Shown piece by piece: positions 31,467-41,552 of a stretch of 64,000 nt of DNA. Source of the DNA: Citrobacter sp. (GTDB lineage Bacteria; Pseudomonadota; Gammaproteobacteria; Enterobacterales; Enterobacteriaceae); the NCBI GenBank assembly GCA_019415335.1, contig DXKH01000059.1, positions 1-64,000 on the forward strand. Direction: 5' to 3'. The number at the start of each line of letters is the position of its first letter. Position 1 is the first letter of the stretch. The position numbers and the translations under genes were made by a program. Under the pieces are notes generated by a model that had not been told where the DNA came from, ran no database searches, and was given only the letters and a program-made list of their open reading frames with translations.

Positions 31467-33173
31467 GTGATCGTCAAACGCCCTGTCTCGGCCAGTCTGG
31501 CCCGGGCTTTTTTTTACATTGTCCTGCTCTCGATTCTCTCGACCGGCGTCGCACTACTGACGCTGGCCAGCAGCCTGCGGGATGCCGAAGCCATTAACGT
31601 GGCGGGTTCTTTGCGTATGCAGAGCTATCGTCTGGGGTACGATCTGCAAAGCAATAGCCCGCAATTAAACGCCCATCGCCAGCTCTTTCAACAGGCCCTC
31701 AACTCACCGGCGTTAAGCAATCTGAATGCCTGGTATGTGCCTCAGGCGGTGAAAGGTCGCTACGCGCAACTGCACGCCAACTGGCTGGAGATGAATCCCC
31801 GCCTGATTGATGGCGACCTGCAGTGGTATCAAAACAACATTAACGCCTACGTCGATAAGATCGATCTCTTCGTGCTGGCCTTGCAGCACTATGCCGAACG
31901 CAAAGTGATGCTGGTAGTGGGGATCTCGCTGGCGGGCGGTATCGGGATCTTTACCCTCGTCTTTTTCACCCTGCGCCGTATTCGTCATCAGGTTGTGCGC
32001 CCGCTGAATCAGCTGGTGATGGCCAGTCAGCGTATTGAACACGGTCAGTTTGATTCACCGCCGCTGGATACGCACCTTCCCAACGAGCTGGGGCTGCTGG
32101 CGAAGACCTTTAATCAGATGTCGAGCGAACTGCATAAGCTGTACCGCTCGCTGGAGGCGAAGGTCGAAGAAAAGACCCACGATCTCCATGAAGCCAAACG
32201 GCGTCTGGAAGTGCTGTACCAGTGTTCTCAGGCGCTGAATACCAGTCAGATTGATGTGCACTGCTTCCGCCATATTTTGCAGATTGTTCGTGATAACGAA
32301 GCGGCACAATTCCTTGAGCTTACCGTCGGGGAAAACTGGCGTATCAGTGAGGGGGAAAAACAGGCCGACCTGCCGATGCAAATTCTGCCGGTGACTATGC
32401 AGGAGACGGTCTACGGTGAACTGCACTGGCAAAGCCAGCATGTCGCCAGCGCGATCCCTCTGCTAAACAGCGTGTCGACAATGCTGGGGCGCGGCCTGTA
32501 CTTCAATCACGCGCAGAAACACTTCCAGCAACTGTTGCTGATGGAAGAACGCGCCACCATTGCTCGCGAACTGCATGATTCGCTGGCGCAGGTGCTCTCG
32601 TATCTGCGCATTCAGTTGACGCTGCTCAAGCGCGCCATTCCGGAGGATAACGCCCCGGCACAGGCCATTATGGATGACTTCTCGCGGGCGCTGAACGATG
32701 CCTATCGTCAGTTGCGTGAACTGCTGACCACCTTCCGCCTGACGCTGCAGCAGGCCGATTTACCCTCTGCACTGCATGAAATGCTCGAAGCGCTGCAAGG
32801 ACAAACTGCCGCTACACTCACTCTGGACTGCCGGTTGCCGACGCTGGCGCTTGATGCGCAGATGCAGGTCCATTTGTTACAGATTATCCGGGAAGCGGTG
32901 CTCAACGCGATGAAGCACGCCAATGCCAGTGAGATTGCCGTAAGCTGTGTGACGGCGCCGGATGGCAATCACACAGTGTATATTCGCGATAACGGCGTGG
33001 GCATTGGCGAGCCTAACGAACCGGCGGGACATTATGGCCTGAACATTATGCGTGAGCGCGCGGAACGTCTTGGCGGCACGTTAAGTTTCTCGCAGCCTTC
33101 CGGCGGCGGGACGTTAGTGAGCATTAGCTTTCGCTCGACAGAATCAGAAGAGGATGCGAGTCATCTGACATAA
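31467..33173 (+). CDS. narQ: NarQ, nitrate/nitrite sensor histidine kinase
   Basis: A 568-residue membrane sensor. TM1 (about residues 14-35) is followed by the P-box (AINVAGSLRMQSYRLGY, near residue 45), a helical periplasmic sensor, TM2 (about 148-170), HAMP, a linker with paired cysteines, and an HisKA_3 domain with the phospho-acceptor His370 in ARELHDSLAQ, then the HATPase domain. It phosphorylates NarL and NarP when nitrate or nitrite is present. Translation starts at GTG, behind AAAGGAAA. Confidence 0.96.
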   Translation: MIVKRPVSASLARAFFYIVLLSILSTGVALLTLASSLRDAEAINVAGSLRMQSYRLGYDLQSNSPQLNAHRQLFQQALNSPALSNLNAWYVPQAVKGRYAQLHANWLEMNPRLIDGDLQWYQNNINAYVDKIDLFVLALQHYAERKVMLVVGISLAGGIGIFTLVFFTLRRIRHQVVRPLNQLVMASQRIEHGQFDSPPLDTHLPNELGLLAKTFNQMSSELHKLYRSLEAKVEEKTHDLHEAKRRLEVLYQCSQALNTSQIDVHCFRHILQIVRDNEAAQFLELTVGENWRISEGEKQADLPMQILPVTMQETVYGELHWQSQHVASAIPLLNSVSTMLGRGLYFNHAQKHFQQLLLMEERATIARELHDSLAQVLSYLRIQLTLLKRAIPEDNAPAQAIMDDFSRALNDAYRQLRELLTTFRLTLQQADLPSALHEMLEALQGQTAATLTLDCRLPTLALDAQMQVHLLQIIREAVLNAMKHANASEIAVSCVTAPDGNHTVYIRDNGVGIGEPNEPAGHYGLNIMRERAERLGGTLSFSQPSGGGTLVSISFRSTESEEDASHLT

Positions 33174-33252
33174 AATCGCACAAAACCGGACGCGAGCGTG
33201 CGGGAAGCTGACAAACGCTGTAATCAGGCATGATAATTTACATTATCTCCTT

Positions 33253-33270
33253 TTTTTCTCCACGTTTGAC
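33253..33270 (+). promoter_or_regulatory. BaeR box upstream of acrD
   Basis: The 18-base sequence begins TTTTTCTCCA and ends TTTGAC. It agrees with the BaeR consensus TTTTTCTCCATDATTGGC at 15 of 18 positions and lies 72 bases upstream of the acrD start. BaeSR controls acrD in E. coli and Salmonella. Confidence 0.7.
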
Positions 33271-33341
33271 TCGTACCTTCCCGCTACAGTGAAGCAAGTC
33301 ATACCTATAAAGATATGTAGAATAATGAGGTCCTCTTTCTG

Positions 33342-36300
33342 ATGGCGAATTTCTTTATCGATCGCCCCATCTTTGCCTGGGTGCTGGCTATCCTGTTGTG
33401 CCTGACAGGTACCCTGGCTATTTTCTCTTTGCCGGTGGAACAATATCCGGATCTGGCGCCGCCAAACGTGCGCATCACGGCAAACTATCCCGGCGCCTCC
33501 GCCCAAACGCTGGAAAACACCGTCACCCAGGTCATTGAGCAGAACATGACCGGCCTCGATAATCTGATGTACATGTCATCGCAAAGCAGCGGCACCGGAC
33601 AAGCGTCGGTCACGCTGAGCTTCGTGGCGGGAACCGATCCGGATGAAGCCGTCCAACAGGTCCAGAACCAGTTACAGTCGGCAATGCGTAAACTGCCGCA
33701 GGCGGTACAGAACCAGGGCGTCACGGTCCGTAAGACCGGGGATACCAATATCCTGACGATTGCTTTTGTCTCCACCGACGGGTCTATGGATAAGCAGGAT
33801 ATCGCGGACTACGTCGCCAGTAATATTCAGGATCCGCTCAGCCGGGTGAGCGGCGTCGGCGATATCGATGCCTACGGCTCGCAATATTCCATGCGCATCT
33901 GGCTGGATCCGGCAAAGCTCAACAGTTTCCAGATGACCGCAAAAGATGTTACCGACGCCATAGAGTCGCAGAACGCGCAGATCGCCGTCGGACAGCTTGG
34001 CGGAACCCCTTCCGTTGATACCCAGGCGCTGAACGCCACCATTAACGCCCAGTCGCTGCTGCAAACGCCGGAACAGTTTCGCGCCATTACGCTGCTCGTC
34101 AATCAGGATGGCTCAGAAGTGACCTTAGGCGATGTCGCCACCGTCGAAATGGGAGCGGAGAAGTATGATTATCTCAGCCGCTTCAATGGCAATGCGGCAT
34201 CCGGGCTTGGGGTCAAACTGGCGTCCGGAGCCAACGAAATGGCCACCGCGACCCAGGTGATTAAGCGCCTGAATGAGTTGGCGCAATACTTCCCACACGG
34301 TCTGGAATACAAGGTGGCCTATGAAACCACCTCCTTCGTTAAAGCCTCCATTGAAGACGTGGTGAAAACGCTGCTGGAAGCCATCGCGCTGGTGTTCCTC
34401 GTGATGTACCTGTTCCTGCAAAATTTCCGCGCCACGTTGATTCCGACCATTGCCGTACCGGTGGTGCTGATGGGTACCTTCTCGGTGCTCTATGCCTTCG
34501 GTTACAGCATCAACACCCTGACCATGTTTGCGATGGTACTGGCGATCGGCCTGCTGGTGGATGACGCCATCGTGGTCGTGGAAAACGTCGAGCGCATTAT
34601 GAGTGAGGAAGGCCTCACGCCGCGCGAGGCGACACGAAAATCGATGGGACAAATCCAGGGGGCGCTGGTCGGTATTGCGATGGTGCTGTCAGCCGTCTTC
34701 GTACCGATGGCCTTCTTTGGCGGGACCACCGGGGCAATCTACCGTCAGTTCTCCATTACCATTGTGGCGGCGATGGTGCTTTCCGTTCTGGTGGCGATGA
34801 TCCTCACTCCTGCCCTGTGCGCCACCCTGCTTAAACCGCTGCACAAAGGCGAGCATCACGGGCAAACCGGTTTCTTCGGCTGGTTTAACCGCACCTTCAA
34901 CCGTAACGCCGAGCGTTACGAAAAAGGCGTGGCCAAAATTCTGCATCGCAGCCTGCGCTGGATCCTGATTTATGTACTGCTGCTGGGCGCGATGGTGGTT
35001 CTGTTCCTGCGTCTGCCGACCTCGTTCCTGCCGCTGGAAGATCGCGGCATGTTTATCACCTCGGTTCAGTTGCCAAGCGGCTCCACGCAGCAACAAACCT
35101 TAAAAGTGGTACAGGAAGTCGAGAAATATTATTTCACCCATGAAAAGGATACTGTCCAGTCCGTCTTTGCGACGGTCGGTTCCGGCCCGGGGGGCAACGG
35201 TCAGAACGTGGCACGTATGTTTGTACGCCTGAAAGACTGGAGCGAACGCGACCCGACGACTGGCACCTCGTTTGCCATTATCGAACGTGCGACGAAGGCG
35301 TTTAACAAAATCAAAGAGGCGCGTGTGTTCGCCAGCAGCCCGCCAGCCATCAGCGGTCTCGGCAGCTCCGCAGGTTTTGATATGGAATTGCAGGATCACG
35401 CCGGTGCTGGTCATGACGCCTTAATGGCCGCACGTGACCAACTGCTTCGCCTGGCGTCACAGGATAGCGCCCTGACCCGCGTGCGCCACAACGGTCTGGA
35501 CGACAGTCCTCAACTGCAAATTGATGTCGACCAACGCAAAGCACAGGCGCTGGGCGTATCCATTGACGACATCAACGATACGTTGCAGACAGCCTGGGGA
35601 TCGAGCTACGTCAACGACTTTATGGACCGTGGCCGCGTGAAGAAGGTCTACGTCCAGGCGGCAGCAAAATACCGCATGCTGCCAGACGACATCAACCTGT
35701 GGTACGTGCGCAATAACAGCGGCGGCATGGTGCCTTTCTCGGCCTTCGCTACCTCTCGCTGGGAGACCGGTTCTCCGCGTCTGGAACGCTACAACGGCTA
35801 TTCTGCCGTCGAAATTGTCGGTGAAGCCGCGCCTGGCGTGAGTACCGGGACAGCGATGGATGTGATGGAGTCGCTGGTGCGTCAGTTGCCGACCGGTTTT
35901 GGTCTGGAATGGACCGCCATGTCGTACCAGGAGCGACTCTCCGGGGCGCAGGCACCGGCCCTGTATGCCATTTCACTGTTGGTGGTATTCCTGTGCCTGG
36001 CTGCACTGTATGAAAGCTGGTCAGTGCCGTTCTCAGTGATGCTGGTGGTGCCGTTGGGGGTCATCGGCGCGCTGCTTGCGACCTGGATGCGCGGTCTGGA
36101 AAACGATGTCTATTTCCAGGTCGGGCTGTTGACGGTCATTGGGCTTTCGGCGAAAAACGCCATTTTAATCGTTGAATTTGCCAATGAGATGAACGAAAAA
36201 GGACACGATCTGCTGGATGCGACGTTGCACGCCTGTCGGCAGCGCTTACGTCCAATTCTGATGACCTCGCTGGCGTTTATCTTCGGCGTACTGCCGATGG

Positions 36301-36455
36301 CTATCAGCAATGGCGCAGGCTCCGGCGGTCAACACGCCGTCGGGACGGGCGTCATGGGCGGGATGATCTCGGCAACGGTACTGGCGATCTACTTCGTGCC
36401 GCTGTTCTTCGTGCTGGTCCGTCGCCGCTTCCCGCTGAAGCCACGCCCGGAATAA
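33342..36455 (+). CDS. acrD: AcrD, RND aminoglycoside/anionic-drug efflux pump
   Basis: A 1037-residue RND transporter, equal in length to E. coli AcrD, with 12 membrane segments and two large periplasmic loops. The proton-relay pair Asp407-Asp408 is in [17 protein letters not shown], and the matching Lys is near 940 in the [14 protein letters not shown] helix. It works with AcrA and TolC and exports aminoglycosides, bile salts and novobiocin-like anionic compounds. As usual for acrD, no adaptor gene is adjacent. A BaeR box precedes it and a bidirectional terminator follows. Confidence 0.97.
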   Translation: MANFFIDRPIFAWVLAILLCLTGTLAIFSLPVEQYPDLAPPNVRITANYPGASAQTLENTVTQVIEQNMTGLDNLMYMSSQSSGTGQASVTLSFVAGTDPDEAVQQVQNQLQSAMRKLPQAVQNQGVTVRKTGDTNILTIAFVSTDGSMDKQDIADYVASNIQDPLSRVSGVGDIDAYGSQYSMRIWLDPAKLNSFQMTAKDVTDAIESQNAQIAVGQLGGTPSVDTQALNATINAQSLLQTPEQFRAITLLVNQDGSEVTLGDVATVEMGAEKYDYLSRFNGNAASGLGVKLASGANEMATATQVIKRLNELAQYFPHGLEYKVAYETTSFVKASIEDVVKTLLEAIALVFLVMYLFLQNFRATLIPTIAVPVVLMGTFSVLYAFGYSINTLTMFAMVLAIGLLVDDAIVVVENVERIMSEEGLTPREATRKSMGQIQGALVGIAMVLSAVFVPMAFFGGTTGAIYRQFSITIVAAMVLSVLVAMILTPALCATLLKPLHKGEHHGQTGFFGWFNRTFNRNAERYEKGVAKILHRSLRWILIYVLLLGAMVVLFLRLPTSFLPLEDRGMFITSVQLPSGSTQQQTLKVVQEVEKYYFTHEKDTVQSVFATVGSGPGGNGQNVARMFVRLKDWSERDPTTGTSFAIIERATKAFNKIKEARVFASSPPAISGLGSSAGFDMELQDHAGAGHDALMAARDQLLRLASQDSALTRVRHNGLDDSPQLQIDVDQRKAQALGVSIDDINDTLQTAWGSSYVNDFMDRGRVKKVYVQAAAKYRMLPDDINLWYVRNNSGGMVPFSAFATSRWETGSPRLERYNGYSAVEIVGEAAPGVSTGTAMDVMESLVRQLPTGFGLEWTAMSYQERLSGAQAPALYAISLLVVFLCLAALYESWSVPFSVMLVVPLGVIGALLATWMRGLENDVYFQVGLLTVIGLSAKNAILIVEFANEMNEKGHDLLDATLHACRQRLRPILMTSLAFIFGVLPMAISNGAGSGGQHAVGTGVMGGMISATVLAIYFVPLFFVLVRRRFPLKPRPE

Positions 36456-36460
36456 GAAAT

Positions 36461-36495
36461 AAAAAAAGGCGACCTGCCAACGGGTCGCCCTTTCT
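36461..36495. terminator. Bidirectional terminator between acrD and ypfM
   Basis: Stem GGCGACC/GGTCGCC (36468-36474, 36483-36489). A run of seven A on the left gives a strong U-tail to minus-strand transcripts (ypfM), and CTTTCTGT on the right a weaker one for acrD. Confidence 0.82.
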
Positions 36496-36548
36496 GTGTG
36501 ATGAATCTCACACGGTATGCTCTGTTATTTGGTCATCCTTCCAGAAAT

Positions 36549-36608
36549 TTATTTGCGAAGCATAACTTCGATAAAATCTTTCCAGTTCCCCAGTTCGCGT
36601 TCAATCAT
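36549..36608 (-). CDS. ypfM: YpfM, 19-residue small protein
   Basis: A micro-gene on the strand opposite to its neighbours: ATG at 36608, then 19 codons reading MIERELGNWKDFIEVMLRK and TAA. The peptide is, as far as I recall, identical to E. coli YpfM, a small protein shown to be expressed in K-12. A GAGGT ribosome-binding site lies 5 bases upstream, and a strong minus-strand terminator follows at 36461-36495. The peptide is amphipathic and has no membrane segment. Function unknown. Confidence 0.85.
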   Translation of the reverse strand: MIERELGNWKDFIEVMLRK

Positions 36609-36996
36609 AACAACCTCTGCTTCTTATTATGGGTATTCTACAAAAACATTCTCATCTGGTGAAGACAAATTAACCGATTGCTGTGATTACATCCTCCGGG
36701 GTGTGGTTGATGTGATTACTATGGCGCGGTCACCATAAATTTTATGTGACTTACTGCAATAATTCGCAACAATCATACCTTATCTGGTACTTCTTCAATT
36801 TCGATTAAAAACAAGTGACTGCGTCGGAGAAAATTCCGAATTTTGATTAAGCAGTAAATATCAACATATTCAGGAATTATTATTCACATTACTTCAACAA
36901 TGTTATATTTACCGATCACGATTAAATGACAAGATGTATTATCGGCCGTAACGATATTGATGACTATATAGTCAAATTACGTTAATAAGGATGCAA
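36609..36996. other. AT-rich noncoding region upstream of yffB
   Basis: No convincing gene. The region is markedly AT-rich and holds promoters for ypfM (minus) and yffB (plus). A direct repeat TGTGATTAC occurs at about 36678 and 36711. A 73-codon plus-strand frame crossing ypfM has no ribosome-binding site and no recognisable product. Confidence 0.5.
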
Positions 36997-37353
36997 ATGG
37001 TTACCCTCTACGGTATTAAAAATTGCGACACCATGAAAAAGGCGCGCCGCTGGCTGGAAGCGCGTGGCATTGATTACCGTTTTCACGATTACCGTGTCGA
37101 TGGACTGGACAACACGCTTCTCACTTCATTTATCAATGAATTAGGTTGGGAATCGCTTCTCAACACTCGTGGGACGACGTGGCGCAAACTGGATGAAGCC
37201 ACGCGCAGTCATATCACCGATGCCGCGTCTGCCGCCGCATTAATGACTGAAATGCCGGCGATCATCAAACGCCCATTGCTCTGCGCGCCCGGTAAGCCTA
37301 TGCTGCTGGGTTTTAGTGAATCCAGTTATCAGCAGTTTTTTGACGAGGTGTAG
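36997..37353 (+). CDS. yffB: YffB, ArsC/Spx-family thioredoxin-fold protein
   Basis: A 118-residue protein of the arsenate-reductase-like fold ([21 protein letters not shown]; single N-terminal Cys10 in the ArsC position). It matches E. coli YffB. A second possible ATG two codons earlier overlaps the AAGGAT ribosome-binding site, so the start at 36997 is preferred. Family members can bind glutathione, but the role of YffB is unknown. It is 3 bases upstream of dapE and co-transcribed. Confidence 0.93.
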   Translation: MVTLYGIKNCDTMKKARRWLEARGIDYRFHDYRVDGLDNTLLTSFINELGWESLLNTRGTTWRKLDEATRSHITDAASAAALMTEMPAIIKRPLLCAPGKPMLLGFSESSYQQFFDEV

Positions 37354-37356
37354 TCT

Positions 37357-38484
37357 ATGTCGTGCCCGGTTATTGAGCTGACACAGCAGCTTATTCGCCG
37401 CCCTTCCCTGAGCCCGGATGATGCGGGATGTCAGGCGTTGATGATTGAACGCCTGCGCGCGATCGGTTTTACCGTTGAGCGCATGGATTTTGCGGATACA
37501 CAGAATTTTTGGGCATGGCGCGGACAGGGTGAGACGCTGGCGTTTGCCGGTCACACCGACGTGGTGCCAGCGGGCGATGCCGATCGTTGGATCAACCCAC
37601 CTTTCGAGCCAACTATTCGCGACGGGATGTTGTTCGGTCGCGGCGCGGCGGATATGAAAGGTTCGCTGGCAGCCATGGTGGTGGCAGCAGAGCGTTTTGT
37701 CGCTCAGCACCCGAACCACAAAGGGCGTCTGGCGTTTCTGATCACCTCCGATGAAGAGGCCAGCGCGAAAAACGGCACCGTCAAGGTTGTCGAGGCGCTA
37801 ATGGCGCGCAATGAGCGTCTGGATTACTGTCTGGTTGGCGAACCTTCAAGCACCGAAGTCGTTGGCGACGTGGTGAAGAACGGTCGTCGCGGATCGCTCA
37901 CTTGCAACCTGACCATCCACGGCGTGCAGGGCCACGTGGCCTATCCCCATCTGGCGGATAACCCGGTACACCGCGCCGCGCCGATGCTCAATGAGCTGGT
38001 GAACATTGAATGGGATCAGGGTAATGAATTTTTCCCGGCCACCAGTATGCAGATTGCCAACGTCCAGGCGGGCACCGGTAGCAATAACGTCATCCCAGGG
38101 GAACTGTTTGTGCAGTTCAACTTTCGTTTCAGTACCGAACTGACCGACGAAATGATCAAAGCGCGGGTGCACGCGTTGCTCGAAAAACATCAGTTGCGCT
38201 ATACCGTTGACTGGTGGCTCTCTGGCCAGCCGTTCCTCACCGATCGCGGCAAGCTGGTGGATGCGGTAGTGAACGCCATCGAGCACTATAATGAAATTAA
38301 ACCGCAGTTACTGACCACAGGCGGTACGTCTGATGGACGGTTTATCGCTCGTATGGGGGCACAGGTCGTGGAGTTGGGACCGGTGAATGCCACGATTCAT
38401 AAAATCAATGAATGCGTGAACGCCGCCGACCTGCAACTGCTTGCCCGTATGTATCAACGTATTATGGAACAACTCGTCGCCTGA
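37357..38484 (+). CDS. dapE: DapE, succinyl-diaminopimelate desuccinylase
   Basis: A 375-residue M20 zinc hydrolase equal in length to E. coli DapE. It frees LL-diaminopimelate from its N-succinyl form in lysine and peptidoglycan synthesis. Zinc ligands include His66 ([10 protein letters not shown]) and Asp99 (GRGAADMKG); the catalytic Glu is in SDEEASA near 133. It lies between yffB and ypfN in an operon. Confidence 0.97.
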   Translation: MSCPVIELTQQLIRRPSLSPDDAGCQALMIERLRAIGFTVERMDFADTQNFWAWRGQGETLAFAGHTDVVPAGDADRWINPPFEPTIRDGMLFGRGAADMKGSLAAMVVAAERFVAQHPNHKGRLAFLITSDEEASAKNGTVKVVEALMARNERLDYCLVGEPSSTEVVGDVVKNGRRGSLTCNLTIHGVQGHVAYPHLADNPVHRAAPMLNELVNIEWDQGNEFFPATSMQIANVQAGTGSNNVIPGELFVQFNFRFSTELTDEMIKARVHALLEKHQLRYTVDWWLSGQPFLTDRGKLVDAVVNAIEHYNEIKPQLLTTGGTSDGRFIARMGAQVVELGPVNATIHKINECVNAADLQLLARMYQRIMEQLVA

Positions 38485-38510
38485 CGAGATTCCAGAAAGA
38501 GGTAACGCGC

Positions 38511-38711
38511 ATGGACTGGCTGGCAAAATATTGGTGGATTCTGGTGCTGGTGTTTTTGGTAGGTGTACTGCTGAATGTGATCAAGGATCTCAAACGCGTC
38601 GACCACAAAAAATTCCTTGCGAATAAACCAGAACTTCCCCCGCATCGTGATTTTAACGATAAGTGGGATGACGACGACGATTGGCCGAAGAAAGATCAAC
38701 CGAAGAAATAA
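38511..38711 (+). CDS. ypfN: YpfN, small membrane-anchored protein
   Basis: A 66-residue UPF0370 protein: short N-terminal membrane helix (residues 5-24, [20 protein letters not shown]), then a charged tail with a DDDDDW run and KKDQPKK end. Almost identical to E. coli YpfN. AGAGGT precedes the ATG at 38511; the frame opens earlier inside dapE but those codons are a shadow. Function unknown. A terminator follows. Confidence 0.93.
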   Translation: MDWLAKYWWILVLVFLVGVLLNVIKDLKRVDHKKFLANKPELPPHRDFNDKWDDDDDWPKKDQPKK

Positions 38712-38716
38712 CCAAA

Positions 38717-38751
38717 GGCCGGAAGGGATCCCCCATTCCGGCTTTGTCTTT
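38717..38751 (+). terminator. Terminator of the yffB-dapE-ypfN operon
   Basis: GCCGGAA (38718-38724) pairs with TTCCGGC (38736-38742), followed by TTTGTCTTTT. Confidence 0.82.
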
Positions 38752-39449
38752 TAGATCATCTCAATCACGTCATCATCGTTCGGCGTACCGCCGCTGAGCG
38801 CTTCATCAAAGTAGTGCTTCGGCACGGTATAGCGCAAATGATCGAGGGCAAACTGCATGCTACGGTCGTCAATCGCGTGACCAAGGTCTTCCACAATATC
38901 CAGCGTGACATCCCCGCCAGCGCTTAACAGCGCGTCCTGGGCGGCTACCGCATGCGAAAGCTCAATGACCCGATCTTCACCACCGTGGATCAAGTGGATC
39001 GTAGTGGCAGTCGATGCGCTTTCCGGCAGGCTGGCGTAGCGTCCGTTAAACGCAATCACCCGCGAGGCCAGACCAGGCTCGGCTTTGATGCTCTCCAGCG
39101 CCATAATCGCCCCCTGAGAGAAACCAATCAGCGCCGTGGCATTTTCCCCTACGCCACTCTGCTTTTGCCAGTAGCGTACGGTTTCGATAAACACCGGCAT
39201 GATCGCGTCAATCCGTGCCTGGCGGTTCTCTTCCGTCACCCCTTGCACGGAAAACCACTGACGTCCGGATGCCGGGCCGCTCGGCTCAACGCCGCCGATA
39301 CTGACCACCAGCGCGTCAGGAAAGAGTGGAGCAAACCACGACCCTATCTCACCCATTGCGACGGGGTTATCGCCCACGCCATGAAACAGCAGCAACAGCT
39401 GTTGAGCAGGTTGGGCCGGACTTTGAACTACAAAATGGTCATGTTTCAT
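38751..39449 (-). CDS. ypfH: YpfH, alpha/beta-hydrolase esterase
   Basis: A 232-residue carboxylesterase/phospholipase-type hydrolase. The nucleophile is Ser111 in GFSQGA; the charge-relay Asp (HGGEDRV) and His (DLGHAID) follow near 168 and 201. E. coli YpfH has esterase activity in vitro; its natural substrate is unknown. The frame opens 38 codons earlier, but AAGGAGATCGCC directly precedes the ATG at 39449, matching the family start MKHDHFVVQS. Confidence 0.94.
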   Translation of the reverse strand: MKHDHFVVQSPAQPAQQLLLLFHGVGDNPVAMGEIGSWFAPLFPDALVVSIGGVEPSGPASGRQWFSVQGVTEENRQARIDAIMPVFIETVRYWQKQSGVGENATALIGFSQGAIMALESIKAEPGLASRVIAFNGRYASLPESASTATTIHLIHGGEDRVIELSHAVAAQDALLSAGGDVTLDIVEDLGHAIDDRSMQFALDHLRYTVPKHYFDEALSGGTPNDDDVIEMI

Positions 39450-39522
39450 GGCGATCTCCTTAACTGATGTCGTTAATTCTACGCTGCTCAATCGCAATGA
39501 CCATGCCAGAAAATTGAAGGAG

Positions 39523-41538
39523 TTAGTGAAAAAATTGCCATTGCAGAATGCGATTACGGTCATGCTCAGTCCGCGCGGGATCCAGCCCGGCTAACGCCAG
39601 CGCCGCCTCTTCCCGCTGACGCTTCAGCAGTGCTTTGCGCCCTGAGAGGTGCAACGTCAGGCAGAGTTCCGCCTCGCTGAGCCGCGCATGCAGACTGCCC
39701 CGTAGCGCCGGCAACGGCAGTGCGCTGGTCGCCAACAGACGGCTCAGACCGCCGAGAGAAGTCAGCAACGGACGGTGCGCGAAAGCAAACCCCGCCAGCG
39801 TCTGCCAGTCATCTTCATTAAGCGTAGTCGCTTTCAGCGACTCAACCGGGATCGCCTCCCCATTCCACCGCGCAAGAATATCCGCATCACGACGCAAACG
39901 GTGGTGCTCATATTCGGTAAGGCGTCTGCCTGCCGCGTTTAGCGGTAAGAGCGCCATGGCGGTATAGCAGCCGCTGCTAGCCTCCTTGTGGTTGCCTACG
40001 CGCACCAGGATAAAGCCACAGCGCAGCCAGAAGCGCCACAGCTCAGGCGTATAGCCAAAGCTCACGGAAAGATAGTCACAGTGTGCCGCATGGGCCTGGG
40101 CCTGTGCGATCAGCTGTTGTCCAATGCCCTCACGCTGGCGTCCCGGATGGACGGCAATACGACTGATTCGACGGCCGGTCAGAGTAGCCGCCAGCGGATC
40201 ACCACCGTGTGCTGCCAGCGACTGCGCGACGAGGTTCCCCCGTGGTCGCCGAAATCCTGCCCAAACGGCCTGGCTGAGTTCGGGAGCAAGACCGCCTTCC
40301 TCAACCAGCCAGAGCGCTCCGACGATTTGCCCGTCACAGGTGGCCCTGAAAAAATGCTGGCCTGGCGCATCCATCATTCGGCGTAGATCCAGCGGAGAGG
40401 TGCGGTAATGCGCTCCGGAAAGCAGTCGATAGACCGCCAGAGGCATTTCCGGACTCGTCTGCCAGGCGTCCTGTTCGAAGGGGGCAATCGCAATGTTGCC
40501 CTGCGGCGTAGTCGCAAAACGGTCATCATCAAAAACCAGTGCGTCACTGACCCATCTCTCCAGCGGACACCCCTGCGCCCAGCGGACGGGTTGCTGAAGT
40601 TCATAACGCTGTAGTTCAGGGAAACGGGCGCAAAATTTCAACAAAAAGCCGCGTCCGGTGCCTTCATAGCCCTGTACGGTCGTGGTCAATAAGGTTCGCG
40701 GGAAACGGGAAACAAGACGCTGAAGGAGCGGCGCGGGGATCGCCGCCGCCTCATCCACCACCAGCCAGTCGGCATCAACCGCCGCGCTCAGCAGCGCATC
40801 TGGCGCCATAAAGCGGAAGCGGTCACCGGCAAACTGTGCCAGCACGTCCGTTGCTGCTTTCGCCGGTGCCGTCACAAGGGCGTTACCCGTTATGCGCGAA
40901 ATCAACTGCCCCGCCAATGCCGATTTCCCGCGCCCGCGCGCGGCGGTCACCGTGGCGATCCCTTCAGGCATCTGTAGCAGTTGCGCCAGAATGGCTGCCT
41001 GTTCCGGCAACGGCGCTCCAGTTGCAGACTGCCAGTGAGGACGTTCTGGAAAATGCGGTACGCAAAACGGCTGCGGCTGCTGCCAGCATAGCGTCTGCTC
41101 ATCCGCCGCGATGAGGCGACGGATGCGGTCGATAAAATGAAGAGTCGCAATGGGGTGTGCGCAGTCGCTCCAGCGCAGAGAATCATTATCAGGACAGTGA
41201 TGCCAGTGCGCCAGCGGCGGCGTGAGTAGCACCAGCCAACTGCCCGCACGCAGTGTTCCGCTTAAGGCAGCAAAGGCTGCCGCATCAAACCCGGCCAGGG
41301 CGTCGAAAACGGCATGGTGGAATTCGCGACCCAATAACGTTTGCAGCGCCTGCGGCGTACAGCACGGTTCGCTGGACGCATCAGGGGAAACCCATAGCCA
41401 GTCGCCGGGCAACGCGTCACGCAGGTGCTGGACTTGTTCATGACACCAGGACGCCTCGCCGCTCAGCACCAGCAGACGACGAATCCCCTCCCGGGACATT
41501 TGCGCGGTTAACGCACTCAGTGCGGTATAAACAGACAT
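39523..41538 (-). CDS. tmcA: TmcA, tRNA(Met) cytidine acetyltransferase
   Basis: A 671-residue RNA acetyltransferase that makes N4-acetylcytidine at the wobble position of elongator tRNA-Met, preventing misreading of isoleucine codons. It has an N-terminal DUF1726 domain, an ATP-driven RNA helicase module (Walker A ARGRGKSA, residues 200-207; Walker B WLVVDEAAAIP), a GNAT domain (VHPGRQREGIGQQL) and a C-terminal tRNA-binding part. It lies 14 bases after ypfJ, likely co-transcribed. Confidence 0.96.
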   Translation of the reverse strand: MSVYTALSALTAQMSREGIRRLLVLSGEASWCHEQVQHLRDALPGDWLWVSPDASSEPCCTPQALQTLLGREFHHAVFDALAGFDAAAFAALSGTLRAGSWLVLLTPPLAHWHHCPDNDSLRWSDCAHPIATLHFIDRIRRLIAADEQTLCWQQPQPFCVPHFPERPHWQSATGAPLPEQAAILAQLLQMPEGIATVTAARGRGKSALAGQLISRITGNALVTAPAKAATDVLAQFAGDRFRFMAPDALLSAAVDADWLVVDEAAAIPAPLLQRLVSRFPRTLLTTTVQGYEGTGRGFLLKFCARFPELQRYELQQPVRWAQGCPLERWVSDALVFDDDRFATTPQGNIAIAPFEQDAWQTSPEMPLAVYRLLSGAHYRTSPLDLRRMMDAPGQHFFRATCDGQIVGALWLVEEGGLAPELSQAVWAGFRRPRGNLVAQSLAAHGGDPLAATLTGRRISRIAVHPGRQREGIGQQLIAQAQAHAAHCDYLSVSFGYTPELWRFWLRCGFILVRVGNHKEASSGCYTAMALLPLNAAGRRLTEYEHHRLRRDADILARWNGEAIPVESLKATTLNEDDWQTLAGFAFAHRPLLTSLGGLSRLLATSALPLPALRGSLHARLSEAELCLTLHLSGRKALLKRQREEAALALAGLDPARTEHDRNRILQWQFFH

Positions 41539-41552
41539 CCCTGCCTCAGAAG

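Noticed and set aside
36517..36738. 73-codon plus-strand frame across the ypfM region
   Set aside because: Begins just after the acrD terminator, lacks a ribosome-binding site, has Ser-rich low-complexity sequence and opposes ypfM, which has clear homology.
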